Shown in pieces: positions 1-12,721 of a stretch of DNA of 64,000 nt. Made by a program: the position numbers and the translations under genes. The stretch covers positions 29,039,319-29,103,318 of the forward strand of contig NC_089236.1 of assembly GCF_963924675.1 (NCBI RefSeq). The letters run 5' to 3'. The notes beneath the pieces are model-generated. The model made no database searches and had not been told where the DNA came from. It saw nothing but the letters and a program-made list of their open reading frames with translations. The stretch comes from Phocoena phocoena. Its lineage: Eukaryota > Chordata > Mammalia > Artiodactyla > Phocoenidae. How positions within the stretch are numbered: the stretch's first letter is position 1; every line of letters begins with the position of its first letter.

Positions 1-1740
1 AACATACCTCAACACAATAAAGGCCATTTATGACAAACACACAGCTAATATCATACTCAATTTTGAAAAGCTGAAAACTTTTCCTCTAAAATCAGGAACA
101 AGACAAGGATGTCCCCCTCAACACTTCTGTTTAACATTGTATTGAAAGTTCTAGCTGCAGCAATCAGACAAGAAAAAGAAATAAAAGACATCCAAACTGG
201 AAGAGAAGAAGTAAAACAGTCGCTATTTGAAGATGACATGATACTATATATAGAAAACCCTAAAGTCTCTACCAAAAACTATTAGGACTAATAAATTAAT
301 TTAGTAGAGTTGCAGAATATAAGGTTAATATAAAGAAGTCTCTTGTATTTCAATACGGTAATAATGAACTATCATAAAGAGAAAGCAAGAAAACAATACC
401 ATTTAAAGTTGCATTGAAAGAGTAAAATACTTACAAATAAACTTAACCAAGAAAGTGAAAGATGAAAGACCTATACTCTGAAATCTATAAAATGTTGATG
501 AAAGAAATTGAAGAGGATTCAAAGAAATGGAAAGATACCCCATATTCATGGGTTGGGAGAAATAATAATGTTAAAATGTCCATAATATCCAAAGCAATCT
601 ACACTTTTAGTGCAATACTTATCAAAATATCCATGTCATTTTTCACAGAATAGGACAAATAATCCTGAAATTTATATGGAACTGCACAAGACCTGATAAG
701 CCAAAGCAATCTTGAGAAAAAAGAACAAAGCTAGAGATATCATTTACCTGACTTCAGAATGAACTATAAAGCTACAGTAGATCAATGGAACAGAATAGAG
801 AACCCAGAAATAAACACATGCATTTATGTCAATTAATCTATGACAAAGGAGGCAAGAATATACAATGGAGAATAGACAGTCTCTTCAACAAATAGAGCTG
901 AGAAAACTTGATAGCTACATAGAAAAAAATGAAATTAAAACATTTTCTCACACCATACAAAAAAATAAAACTCACAATGGCCTCAGACTTAAATGCAAGG
1001 CCAGAAATCATAAAACTCCTACAAGAAATCATAGGCAGAACATTATTTGACATAAATTGTAGCAATAATTTTTTGGATCTTTCTCTTCCTATGGCAAAGG
1101 AAACAAAAGCCAAAAATAAGAAAATGGGACCTAGTTAAAGGTAAAAGCTCTTGCACAGAAAAGGAAACCATCAACAAAATGAAAAGACAAACTATTGAAT
1201 GGGAGAAAATATTTGCAAATAATATGATGGATACAGTTTAATATCCAAAGTATATAAACAACTCAGACAACTTAATAACAAAAATGGATATAAAACCTTA
1301 ATAGAGACTTTTCCAAAGAAGTAAACAGATGGTTAATAGGCCCATGTAAAGATGCTCAACATCACTAATCATCAGAGAAATGCAAATTAAAACCACAATG
1401 AGATATCATCTTACACCTGTAAAACGGTATAATCAAATAGTCTACAAATAATAAATGTTGTGGAGGTTATGGAGAAAAGAGAACACTTGTACACTGTTGG
1501 TGGGAATGTAAATTGGTGCAATGACTATGGAAAACTGTATGGAGATTCCTCAAAAAGCTAAAAATACAACTAACATATGATTGGCAATTCTACTTTTGGG
1601 TATATATCCAAAGAAAAGGAAAACACGAATTCAAGAAGATATATGTACCCTAATGGTTAGAGCAGCATTATTGACAATCAATAGCTAAGATATGGAAGAA
1701 ACCTGAGTTTCCATCAACTGATGAATGTCAAAATTGAGCC
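1..1740 (+). mobile_element. Old LINE-1 fragment, ORF2 C-terminal half (decayed)
   Basis: The plus strand reads as an L1 ORF2 pseudogene entering from the left edge. It covers the reverse transcriptase domain and most of the C-terminal part. The catalytic FADD box appears at about 226-237 as F-E-D-D, followed by the usual ILYIENP-like stretch. Later blocks match the standard L1 segment around the Cys-rich C-terminus (about 1440-1560) and the 'crossing SINE-like' tail at 1640-1728. Frameshifts and stops are frequent, so nothing here is functional. L1 similarity stops near 1730 without the usual 3' UTR. A 17-A run at 1778-1794 follows after about 50 unrelated bases. Divergence is clearly higher than in the neighbour at 1938-3674, so this is an older insertion. 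Confidence 0.9.
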
Positions 1741-1937
1741 CTAAGCTTTTACCATATAAATCTAACCTAATTTTATTAAAAAAAAAAAAAAAAACAACAA
1801 AACTTACACTGGACATTACTTAAATCATTCAATCAGTAAACCTTACATATAACACTAATCCATACAATTGAATTTAATTCATATATTCTATAATTTGTTC
1901 AGGTGTCCATTTCAAAGTGTAAAATAAATACTGAAAA

Positions 1938-3674
1938 TGACTATACTACACAAAGCAATCTACAGATTCAATGCAATCCCTATCAAACTACCACTGGCAT
2001 TTTTCACAGAACTTGAACAAAAAATTTCATAATTTGTAAGGAAACACAAAAGACCCCTAATAGCCAAAGCAGTCTTGGGAAAGAAACACAGAGCTAGAGG
2101 AATCAGACTCCCTGACTTCAGACTACACTACAAAGCTACAGTAATCAAGACAGTATGGTATTTGCACAAAAACAGAAATGTAGATCAATGGAACAGGATA
2201 GAAAGCCCAGAGATAAACCCACGAACATATGGTCACATTATCTTTTATAAAGGAGGCAGGAATATACAGTGGAGAAAGGACAGCCTCTTCAATAATTGGT
2301 ACTGGGAAAACTGGACAACTACATGTAAAATAATGAAATTAGAACACTTCCTAACATCATACACAAAAATAAACTCAAAATGGATTAAAGACCTAAATGT
2401 AAGGCCAGAAACTATCAAACTCTTAGAGGAAAACATAGGCAGAACACTCTATGACATAAATCACAGCAAGATCCTTTTTGATCCACCTCCTAGAGAAATG
2501 GAAATAAAAACAAAAATAAACAAATGGGACCTGATGAAACTTAAAAGCTTTTGCACAGCTAAGGAAACCATAAACAAGACGAAAAGGCAACCCTCAGAAT
2601 GGGAGAAAATATCTGCAAATGAAGTAACGGACAAAGCACTAATTCCAAAATTTACAAGCAGTTCATGCAGCTCAATATCAAAACAAACAAAAACCTAATC
2701 CAAAAATGGGCAGACGACCTAAATACACATTTCTCCAAAGAAGATATACAGATTGCCAGCAAACACATGAAAGAATGCTCAACATCATTAATCATTAGAG
2801 AAATGTAAAGCAAAACTACAATGAGATATCATCTCACACCAGTCAGAATGGACACCGTCAAAAAATCTACAAACCATAAATGCTGGAGAGGGTGTGGAGA
2901 AAAGGGAACCCTCTTGCACTGTTAGTGGGAATGTAAATTGATACAGCCATTATGGAGAACAGTATGGAGGTTCCTTAAAAAACTAAAAATAGAACTACCA
3001 TACGAACCAGCAATCCTACTACTGGGCATATACCCTGGAAAACCATAATTCAAAAAGAATCATGTACCAAAATGTTCATTGCAGCTCTATTTACAATAGC
3101 AAGGACATGGAAGCAACCTAAGTGTCCATCAACAGATGAATGGATAAAGGAGATGTGGCACATATATACAATGGAATATTAGTCATAAAAAGAAATAAAA
3201 CTGAGTTATTTGTGGTGATGTGGATGGACCTAGAGTCTGTCATACAAAGTGAAGTAAGTCAGAAAGAGAAAAACAAATACACAATGCTAACACATATATA
3301 TGGAATCTAAAAAAATGGTCATGAAGAACCTAGGGGCAAGACATGAATAAAGACACAGACTTACTAGAGAATGGACTTGAGGATACAGGAAGGGGGAAGG
3401 GTAAGCTGGGACAAAGTGAGAGAGTGGCATAGACATATATACACTACCAAATGTAAAATAGATAGCTAGTGAGAAGCAGCCCTATAGCACAGGGAGATCA
3501 GCTTGGTGCTTTGTGACCACCTAGAGAGGTGAGATAGGGAGGGTGGGAGGGAGGGAAACTCAAGAGGGAAGAGATATGGACATATATGCATATATATAAC
3601 TGATTCACTTTGTTATAAAGCAGAAACTAACACACCATTGTACAGCAATTATACTCCAATAAAGATGTTAAAAA
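1938..3674 (+). mobile_element. 5'-truncated LINE-1 (ORF2 end plus 3' UTR) with 12-bp TSD
   Basis: A younger-looking L1 copy that starts in the C-terminal third of ORF2. The longest open stretch is 2075-2698, 207 codons. It runs through the 3' UTR to the cetartiodactyl tail CCAATAAAGATG plus A-run at 3658-3677. The duplication aaatactgaaaa lies at 1926-1937 and again at 3675-3686, which fixes the insertion as about 1.74 kb. The 3' UTR contains a G-rich tract at 3537-3555. ORF2 stops include one before 2698, so it is dead on arrival by truncation. Confidence 0.93.
3537..3555 (+). other. Potential G-quadruplex in L1 3' UTR
   Basis: Five GGG runs separated by single bases lie within the L1 3' UTR polypurine tract. 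This fits the simplest intramolecular G-quadruplex pattern. Equivalent tracts occur in the other L1 3' UTRs at 45354-45368 and 60783-60801. Folding is inferred from the pattern only. Confidence 0.7.
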
Positions 3675-3686
3675 AAATACTGAAAA

Positions 3687-4590
3687 AATCATTGGTGTTT
3701 AAAACTGCCCAGACCATTGTAGTTGCTCAATATAATCATTCAAATGGTTAGGCACATTTTATACCAAAGTACTCACTGCTGGCAACATAAATACTAAACA
3801 AAGTATGTAATTACTACAGAATTTCTTGAACCAATCTTGTTTAAAAAGTTTACAAATTCCTTCAAAGTTCAGGGATTTGTAAATCTGGGATTGCTCAGTT
3901 GAGCAAGTGCCATCCACATATTCATGGATTCATCTATCGATATTGGTGTAGATGTTTTGGTCAATCAGTGGCCAAAGAGGTGTGGGAGAGGAGGCACTAG
4001 TATATATTTATTCACAAAGTAATGCATTTTAGAGTATATTTTCTATTCATATGATAATATTAAAGAAAATATTCTACATTTGCACATCAAAATTTGATAA
4101 CTTTCTGGCAAATAGAAGGCACATCATAAATATTTGGTACTAGATAAACATATAAATATATAAATAAATAAACTGTAGATATTTGACCTTTTCCTGACTA
4201 AGAATTTTATAAAAATGGCTTTCCCAAAAGTAGAACCATTTCTTGTTTATCCATAATTAAAATTTACAAAAATTCTCTGACAGGATATAAACAGGAATAA
4301 CGTACTTGTATAGATATTACAAAGTTACTAAAAAACACTGCCACTCTATTTATGTCATTTGTAGAATGCTACATTCGAATGCCTATTTCTCATGTCAGGG
4401 GACATATTAAAATAAGTGCCACTTGATCATTTTGCAATATGATTCAAGCACTGAATCCTTATGTTGTACACCTGAAACTAATATATATAATGTTATATGG
4501 GAATTATACCTCAATCAATCTGAAGAAAAATGAGAAAAAATTTTTGAAAATTGCATCTATATAAAAGTAATGTGAAAAACCTCAGGAAGT
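3687..4590. other. AT-rich non-coding stretch
   Basis: No gene, tRNA or recent repeat is visible. At about 4440-4545 the text resembles the 3' end of an old plus-strand L1 ('gtacacctgaaactaatata', then a block like 'tatacctcaatca'), but it is short and decayed, so I do not call a boundary. Confidence 0.5.
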
Positions 4591-4596
4591 AGCCAT

Positions 4597-4603
<7 letters not shown>

Positions 4604-4631
<28 letters not shown>

Positions 4632-4821
4632 GGTACGCGGGCCTCTCACTGTTGAGGCCTCTTCCGTTGCGGAGCACAGGCTCCGGACGCACAGGCTCAG
4701 CGGCCATGGCTCACGGACCCAGCCGCTCCGCAGCATGTGGGATCTTCCCGGACCGGGGCACAAACCTGTGTCCCCTGCATCGGCAGGCGGACTCTCAACC
4801 ACTGCGCCACCGGGGAAGCCC
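4604..4821 (-). mobile_element. CHR-2 type SINE, minus strand
   Basis: This tRNA-derived SINE is inserted in reverse. The poly-A tail appears as a T-run at 4598-4629, and the tRNA-like head ends at about 4820 (reverse complement begins ggcttccccggtggcgcagt). The GC-rich middle with many CpGs is typical of the cetacean-rich CHR-2 group. The TSD agccatgtttttt is at 4591-4603 and 4822-4834. High CpG retention and the long A-tail point to a fairly young copy. Open frames across it in both directions are fortuitous. Confidence 0.93.
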
Positions 4822-4834
4822 AGCCATGTTTTTT

Positions 4835-5447
4835 AATCAATTAGAGTATAGAATGAATAGAATATGGAATGAATATCATACAAGAATGAATTTCCTTAGA
4901 ACCAGTTTAGTGTAATAAACCTGAATAGGTTTGGTATGAAAAACAATTGTTTTAGCTCTGGATTCCTAGAGAGTGGGACCAGAGAAAGGATCTAGGTGTG
5001 AGGATTTTATTGGGGGAATATGATGCCCAAGAGAAACAGTATAGCACACAAGACTGCAAGGGAGGGAAAAAGGGAGAACCAATGCAAGGATAAGTTGGCC
5101 AGTGTTATGGGTAGTGAGGTACTCAAGAATTTGGGGACTTTTAAAAATCTCAGGTGTTTCTTATCACTTATCAGTTGTATATGGGTGGGCAGGGAAACTC
5201 CTGTAGTGCCCCAGACCACTGTGTTGGCCGAGAAATGTTGAGGGAGGAGGTGAGAAGCCGATGGTATAGGTCTGAGGAGAGGTTCTAACTTCTACACAGT
5301 GGTTTCCACAGAGGTGACTATAATGTAATAAAAAGCAGGAGGATCAGAGAGATTCTGAATTGCTGCTTAAGAGGGGATGAAAATGACATCTCAAGAGAGA
5401 TGATCATAAGCTCATTTACTTACGAACAACAAAGTTTAACAAGTACA
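4835..5447. other. Single-copy non-coding sequence
   Basis: I see nothing recognisable here. Short open frames near 5007-5241 exist on both strands, but none has a recognisable protein motif. Confidence 0.5.
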
Positions 5448-5452
5448 CAGAC

Positions 5453-6001
5453 TGTTGATGGTTAATTATATGTGCCAATTTGACGGGGCTAAAGGGTGTC
5501 CATGCAGCTGGTAAAACATTGTTATGAGAATGTTTCCAGAAGAGATTAGCATTTGAATTGGAAGACTGAGTAAAAATCACCCTTACCAACGCAGGTGGGC
5601 ATCATCCAATCAGTTGAGGGCCTGGGTAAAACAAAATGGCAAAGGAAGAGCAAATTTGCCTTATGCTTGAACTAGGCCATCTATCTTCTCCTGCCTCGGA
5701 CATCAGCTCTCTTGGTTCTAGAGCCTCTGGCCTCAGACTTGGACTCTTACATCATTAGCCTGGTTCTTGGGCCTTTGGATTCAGATTGGGACTTACATCA
5801 TTAACCCCCCACCCCACCCCTTGTTCTCAGGCCTTTGGGTTTTGTACTGAAATAAACCCCTGGTCCTATATTTTAAAGGGCAGATCATGGAACTTCTCAG
5901 CCTCCATAATCATGTGAGTCAATCCTTCAAAATAAATCTCTTTCTATATATCTGTATATATTCTATTGATTCTGTTTCTCTGGAGAATGCTGACTAATAC
6001 A
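5453..6001 (+). mobile_element. Solitary LTR, ERVL/MaLR-like, with 5-bp TSD
   Basis: The segment begins TGTTGATGGTTAAT and ends CTGACTAATACA, so it has TG...CA ends. It is flanked by the 5-bp direct repeat cagac at 5448-5452 and 6002-6006, the duplication size expected for ERVL/MaLR elements. An AATAAA-type signal appears near 5930 in the usual place before the conserved tail with CTCTTTCTATATAT. No internal retroviral sequence flanks it, so it is a solo LTR. The exact family name is uncertain. The internal text matches a common mammalian LTR-like repeat I remember but cannot name with confidence. Confidence 0.7.
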
Positions 6002-6439
6002 CAGACTTATCTCAAAAATAATGTTGCCCCTACATAAAATTATTTTTAAAAAAGTAAGCATTATATCAAATTCTACTTGATAAATGCATACACAAGACAC
6101 AAACATGGGAAATGTAAAAATTCATTTTTTCTTCAAAGTCATTCAAAGTGCCACCATCTCTGTTTCAATCATATAAATCCCCTTTATTAATGTTCTTCGC
6201 CATATTTATGTCAGCATGAAGCATAGCATGTATCATATAATACAAATGTTTACAAAAATATCATTACAGTAGCAATCTGAAGGTTTTAATAAGGCTGTAT
6301 AATGTAGTTTTCACAATTTAAAATATAGCTTAAAAGATAAGACTCATTTTCAAAAAGAAAATTGTAGTTCACGAGATGGAATAAGCTATGCATTCAAGTG
6401 ATTATTAAAGTCAAGTTTTATACACATGTGTAAATATAT

Positions 6440-6640
6440 ACATATAATTTATTTGTTTTTATTGAGCTATAATTTACATACCAATTAATTTATCCATTCA
6501 AAGTATATAATTCAATGATTTTTACTATATTCACATATATGTGCAATCATCACAACAGTCAACTTTAGAACACTTTCATAATCACGAAAAGAAACCCCAA
6601 ACTCTTTAACTACCCTCCTCACCCCACACTCCACTCTTCA
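6440..6640 (-). mobile_element. Old L1M 3' UTR fragment (probable)
   Basis: The order of recognisable words matches the reverse complement of ancient L1M 3' UTRs: a TTATTGAGCTATAATT-like start, a 'ttcaatgatttttactatattcac'-like core, then 'gtgcaatcatcac'. It is highly diverged and has no tail or TSD. Confidence 0.5.
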
Positions 6641-7720
6641 CATGTAACTTATTAAACTGGACTATACCAAGTTGGATGACAAAATTGGTACATAATCAGT
6701 TCATTGCTTACAGAATTAAATAAGTAATGAAATTTTACTATCTTAGTCTGGGCTTCTTCCACATTTGAGTATGGATTCATTCTCCTTTGAGTTCTCTGAC
6801 CACATAATTTTCGATAGAAAATTCTATGTCTAGGTTTGCATTCCTTTTTCTCTTTTTGCACTCTACACAATGCAGAAAATGTATGACTATTTTAAATGTG
6901 GTTTATTTCATCTTCCTGATCTTGTTCTAATTTTTATTCTCCCACTCCTCCTCCTCCTTACTTTCTCCTTCTTCAGAAATGTTTAATCCATAACAGTTTG
7001 CATCCTCAAAATCTCAAGGAATCAAATATTATTGCATAATTTTTACCTATTAGTATTCTAATTATGCAAAGGTAAATATGGGAAGAAATGGGCCAACCAA
7101 GGAAGAACCTGCTCTATGACATCTTTGGCAAGTAAACATCCAACCTGTGTGTAAAAGTCTCCACACAGGGGATATTTTTATGTCATATGGAAATGCATCC
7201 TGCTCAGAAACAACTCTAGTTGTTCCTTATGCTGTCATTGAAATATGTCTCATTAATTTCCAAAGATTATTTCTTATTATTCCTATTAGAATACATACAA
7301 TAAATATAAGCCTCCTTCATATTTTAACTATTTGAGTTTAACTGTTATTTCGCTTTTTAAATTTCCTTCATAAAGTCAAATATACTCATTGCTTTCAATC
7401 ATTCCTATGATGTACTCTCTAGATTTCTATCTCCTTAACCCTTTTGTACTTCATCATGTTCTTATTAAACTGTGACATCCAAATCTTAGGATACAGTTAT
7501 TTGCATATTATCTATGGTCATTTTTCCCCCCCTGAAATCAATAATTCTTCTCATGCAGTATCTTTTAGGGCGGAAATTTTGGCTCCCTGCTAATGCACAT
7601 TGAACCTACGGTCAACTAAATATCTTGGTATCTTTTAAAATATCTGAGCAAAAACCAGTTCCATCACACACCATTCTCCACAGCTGGCATTTTATTTTTA
7701 GTTCAAAGCTCTTCACACAT

Positions 7721-7724
<4 letters not shown>

Positions 7725-7767
<43 letters not shown>
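7725..7767 (+). repeat. (CT)n microsatellite
   Basis: A nearly perfect run of about 21 CT units, probably length-variable between individuals. Confidence 0.97.
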
Positions 7768-7771
<4 letters not shown>

Positions 7772-7957
7772 CTTTGCATATCCTTCACATTACAGAGGTA
7801 AGCTATTTATGTCCTTATCCAAGAAGCCAATAAATAAGTAGAAGAGTTCAGTGACCATGGCTCATCTCTAGAGAAAGACTTTAGATTAAAATCAATTAAT
7901 CTTTGACCATTCTAGTGCTATGAATATTCCCATCAGAATATTCAGCCTAAGTCATTC

Positions 7958-8167
7958 TTTTTTTTTTTTTTTTTTGCGGTACGCGGGCCTCTCACTGTTG
8001 TGGCCTCTCCCATTGCGGAGCACAGGCTCCGGACGCGCAGGCTCAGTTGCCATGGCTCACGGGCCCAGCTGCTCCGCAGCATGTGGGATCCTCCCAGACC
8101 GAGGCACGAACCCGTGTCCACTGCATCAGCAGGCGGACTCTCAACCACTGTGTCACCAGGGAAGCCC
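7958..8167 (-). mobile_element. CHR-2 type SINE, minus strand
   Basis: A reverse-oriented tRNA-derived SINE with its T-run at 7957-7975 and the same GC-rich body as the copy at 4604-4821. The tRNA-like head closes near 8166. An imperfect 12-bp TSD is present (cctaagtcattc at 7946-7957; cctaaatcattc at 8168-8179). Reading frames through it are fortuitous. Confidence 0.93.
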
Positions 8168-8797
8168 CCTAAATCATTCCTTTTTAAACGGGCAGAATGA
8201 ATTAATTTGGTTGTACAAAAAATGTCAAATGAGCTTTATGGAAACAATATGATATATCTAATGTCACCATGCAAAAAAGTATATGAAGTTATTTTCATCT
8301 AAATTAGTAATACTTGTCACTAACTTTCCTAAATATTCAAAAGCCTGTACACTGTGGAATATAGGAACAGTTTCCTAAATCTAGTACTATCTTTCATCAT
8401 CTATTTACTGGAGTGAAATTATTATCTTACGTCTTATCATTTACCTCTCCTCTTCAGTTAAGAAAAACTATAAATAAGCAGTAATTTGTACCCAGCTGAA
8501 AAATAGCATTATAAAAATGACCTGTTTTTCAATTCTGAAGCTCAATGATTGTAATTAAAACTTTTAAAATAATAATTTGGAAGTCACAAATGATATTTTT
8601 AAGTTTTACTCTTTGTTTTAGCTACAACAAATTTGTCTCGTTGTCTCAAAGATTATCCCTCACCATTAACTCATTATGCACTTTTTATCTCTGCTTCTTC
8701 TTCATCTTGCTCCTACTTCAGGACTGACCTGCCACTGTTGCCTTCCTTTTACTTTAAGCTATTTCATTCTTTTGTTCCTCCTCCTACTTAATCTAGC

Positions 8798-8800
<3 letters not shown>

Positions 8801-8858
<58 letters not shown>
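8801..8858 (+). repeat. (TA)n microsatellite
   Basis: About 29 uninterrupted TA units. It can form hairpins and is likely to vary in length or to be misassembled. Confidence 0.97.
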
Positions 8859-8859
<1 letters not shown>

Positions 8860-9714
8860 CTTAAATGGAAATCATAAATCCAGATTTTCCATTTCCCTCA
8901 TATATATTCAATTACACTATATCTTAGAAGATGTTATTTCTTGCATATTCCTATATGTAAAGTAAAATACAGTCCTATAAGGTTGATTAATTCTCAAAAA
9001 AAAATAGAAAATTATCTTAAGTAACACTACTATATAAATAACACACAAATTAGTTTTCCAGAAGCCCTTTAGAAAAGAAATGTTACTTTTCATCTCAGTT
9101 TGTTTTTTCACATATTCCATGATTTTCCTTAAAAATCTTCATTTAATTGCAACTAGAGACACACAAATAATGTCTCTTTTCCATCTGTTCTATGATGATA
9201 AGGGGAAAAAGTTATATAATCACATCAGTTAATTAAATATTCAAGGTAATTTAACAAATGTTATAGTATATATGAAATTGTAACAAATGAGGTACTAATG
9301 AGAGTCATATTAGCACGATTAGTTCCATAATTAATTCCAAGGGAATTAATAACTATTATGACATTATTTTAAGGTTTCATTTTTATACAATATGAAGATA
9401 GAAATTATTAGAAATTTTACTACATTTCTGTCAAAACGTTATAGTTAGCTAAAATCAGTATTCTTTCTTTTTTAGTTCATCTTAGTATTATTAATAATTT
9501 AAATCATTTTTTATTTATGTGAATAAAAATGGAACACCTAATCTGTTAACATTCATAGTTAATGTAGGTGTAAATTACAAAGCATTTTCTATTTTTCCTC
9601 TAATATCTTTTGAGTTATAATTATGGTGTTCTACTTTCTCTGTAAATCTTCTCATTTCCCTTAAACATTTTTTATGGTAATTTTGAAGAAAGGAAGGTTT
9701 AGAGACAAACTGAG

Positions 9715-9830
9715 AATATTCATTCTTTCATTTATTCATCAATTTATTCACAAATATTTCTTAAATTCATGCTTCTCTGAGCCCATAACTAAGGCAGATA
9801 CAAAATATTTTGAGAAAGCCTTTTCTTTCT
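9715..9830. repeat. Possible L2-type ancient repeat
   Basis: A 'catttattcatcaatttattcacaaatattt'-like text, then a region on 'cagatac', resembles the widespread L2 3' block. It is weakly conserved. Confidence 0.35.
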
Positions 9831-10324
9831 GTAAGCTAGCAATCTCTTATTTAAAAAACATTAACACTGTAAGAAATATTGTGGTGTCTTACCATTTATG
9901 TGTCCCTACATTTAGTTTTGCTGACAACAGTCCTGATTTATGCCATTTCTCCTACTGTAAATCTGATTAGCCCTTCTTTTACATACATAATTGTCCTCCT
10001 TTGTAGGAGCAATTACATGTTCAACCTAGGTAAACCACAACCAAGACCAGAATCAAGGAGGTTGTAACTGACAGGCATTATATATACTATCAAATAAAAA
10101 TGTGTCCACAGTTCAAATTTTATGACAATTTTTCTTAAATGATCTTATTTGACCAGATATCCCCCATCCAACCAATATAATGACCAGGTAAACAGGTTTT
10201 TATCATAAATTTTTACCCAAGATTCCTAGAGAGAGGAAGCATTTCCTACTTTGATATGTCATCATGCTAGCTATCAGGCTCTCAAAAAGCAACTCATCTG
10301 AAGCCTTCTCAAATTTTAATAAGA

Positions 10325-12457
10325 AAAACCATTTTCTCTTATCTCCACATCAACACCAACACTTGTTATCTCAGTCTTTCTGATGACAGCAATTCTAATA
10401 GGTATGAGGTGATATTGTGGCTTCGATTTGCATTTCCCTGATGTTTAATGATTTGAGCATCTTTCTTGTGCCTGTTAACTATTTGTATGTCATCTTTGAA
10501 AAAAATGTCTATTTACTTCCTCTGCTCATTTTAATTATTTTTTTATATTGTTGTATAAATTCTTTACATATTTTGGATATTAACCCCTTAACAGAACATG
10601 GTTTGCAAATATTTTCTCCATTCCATAGCTTGCCTTTTCACTTTATTGTTTCTTTTTCTATGCAGAATTTTTTTAGTTTGATAGAGTCCTACTTGTTTAT
10701 TTTTCCTTGTGTTTCCTGTGTTTTTTGTGTTAAATTAAAAAAAATCATTACCCCAAATGAATGTCAAGGAGCTTCTACCCTACGTTTTCTTCTAGGAATT
10801 TCATGGTATCAAGTCTTATGTTTAAGTCTCTAATTTTTATGAGTTGTGTAAGATAGGGGTCCAATTTCATTTTTCTGCATGTGTTTATCTTTTTTTTCCT
10901 CAACATCATTTGTAGAAAAGATTATCCTTATTGAATGTTATTTGACTCCCTTGTCAAATACTAGTTGACTGTATATGTCGGGACTTATTTCTGGGCTCTC
11001 TGTTCTGTTTCAAGGATGTATGTATCTAATTTTAAACCAGTAACATACTGTTATAATTACTATAGCTTTGTAATGGAGTTTGAAATCAGGAAGTATGATG
11101 CCTCTGGTTTGGTCCTCTTTTTCAGTATGTCTTTAGCTATTCAGGGCCTTTTGTGATTCCATAAAAAAATTAGGATTTCTTTTCTATTTCTAAGAAAAAT
11201 TCCATTGGAATTTTGCTAGGGATTTCAGTGAATCTATAAATGGTTTTGGGTGGTATGGACATTTTAACAATATTAATTCTTCCAATCCATAAACATGCAC
11301 TATCTTAGTATCTGTTTTCTTCCATTTCTTTCATCAAAGTCTTATAGATTTTATTGTACAGTTCTTTCACTTCTTTGATTAAATTTATTCCAAGTATTTT
11401 GGTTTTGATGCTATTGTGAATGTGTTTTTTTAAAATTTATTTTTCAGATGTTTTGTTGTGATTTTATAGAAATGCAACTGATTTCTATATGTTAATTTTA
11501 TATCTTTACTGAATTCATTGATTAGTTCCAAAGTTTTGGTTGAGTCTTTAGAATTTTCTATATATAAGATCCTGTCATCTGTAAAAACAACAGTTTTACT
11601 CCTTCCTTTCCGATTTGAAAAAGTTTTTTTTTTGTTTGTTTTGCCTAATTGCCCTAGCTAAACCTTCTAGTACTATGTTAAATAAGAGTGGTGAGAGTGG
11701 TCACCCAAGTGTTGTTCCTGATCTTAAAGAAAAAGCTTTCAATTTTTCACCATTGGGTATGATATTAGCTGTGGGTTTTTCATACATGACCTTTATTATG
11801 TTGACATAGGTTTCCTCTGTATTCAGTTTGTTGAGGAATTTTATCATTAAAAAAATGTTACATTTTGTCAAATGCTTTTCTGCGTCTATTCAGATGATCA
11901 TGTGATTTTTATCTTTCATTCTATTAATGTGTTGTATCCCATTTACTAACTTGTGTATGTTAAAACATCCTCGCATCAGAGGGATTAATCCCACTAGAGA
12001 TCATAGTATATAATACTTTAAATGTGTTGTTGAATTTTGTTTTCCTAATATTTTGTTGAGAATTTTTCATATATGTTCATTAGGTATATTTATCTATACT
12101 CTTTGTTTTTTTTCTTGTAGCTTCTTATCTGGTTTTGGTATCAGAGTAATGCTGGCCTTGTAAACTGAGTTTGGAACTATTTCCTCTTTTTCAATTTTTT
12201 GGAAAAGTTTAAAAAGGATTGATGTTAATTCTTCTTTAAATATTTGGTAGAATTCATCAGTAAAGCCATCTGGTCCTGGGGTTTTTTGTGTTGGAAGATT
12301 TTTGATTACTAATTTAATCACTTACTCATTACTGGCCTATTCAGATTTTCTATTTCTTCTTGATACAGTCTTGGTAGGTTGTGTATTTCTAGGAATTTTT
12401 CTGTTTTTCTCTAGGTTATCCAATTTGTTAGCATATAATTGTGCATAGTAATCTCAT
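10325..12457 (-). mobile_element. Inverted 5' part of an old LINE-1 (ORF2)
   Basis: On the minus strand this reads as L1 ORF2 from the end of the endonuclease/start of RT region down to the C-terminal part. The frame 12094-12321 encodes the conserved RT block with T-P-G-P-D-G-F and L-I-P-K-P-D. The left edge (10325-10370) corresponds to the C-terminal 'guggagaaaa'-type region, close to where the adjoining plus-strand part begins. Together they form a single twin-primed insertion. It is heavily mutated. Plus-strand reading frames here (for example 10417-10833) are antisense noise. Confidence 0.85.
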
Positions 12458-12672
12458 ACATTTAACCACTATGGAAAACAGTATGGAGTTTCCTCAAAAA
12501 ATTAAAATTAGAACAAACAGATGACCTAGTAATTCCACATATGATATTTATCCAAAGGAAATGAAAATAGGATATCAAAGATTATATGTATGCTCCCATG
12601 TTTCTTGTAGAATTACTCACAATAACCAATAACTTAAGTGTCCATCAACAGATGAATGGATAATGAAGTTGT

Positions 12673-12721
<49 letters not shown>

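Larger units (their letters stand above)
6007..7945. other. AT-rich non-coding stretch with an old L1-like block
   Basis: There is no gene. At about 6440-6640 the sequence resembles, in minus orientation, the 3' UTR of an old L1M element (attgagctataatttacata, then a block like 'gtgcaatcatcacaac'). The rest, apart from the CT repeat, is single-copy. Confidence 0.5.
8180..10324. other. AT-rich non-coding stretch
   Basis: No gene is visible. It contains the TA repeat at 8801 and, near 9715-9830, a faint L2-like block ('ttcatttattcatc', then 'ttcacaaatatttctt'). Nothing else is recognisable. Confidence 0.5.

Noticed and set aside
7920..8252. 110-codon reading frame, and the similar one at 4595-4915
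   Set aside because: Both run through CHR-2 SINEs and poly-T. Similar peptides recur at each SINE copy.
10417..10833. 138-codon plus-strand reading frame rich in Leu/Phe
   Set aside because: It is antisense to L1 ORF2. T-rich antisense L1 text commonly reads as hydrophobic peptide.
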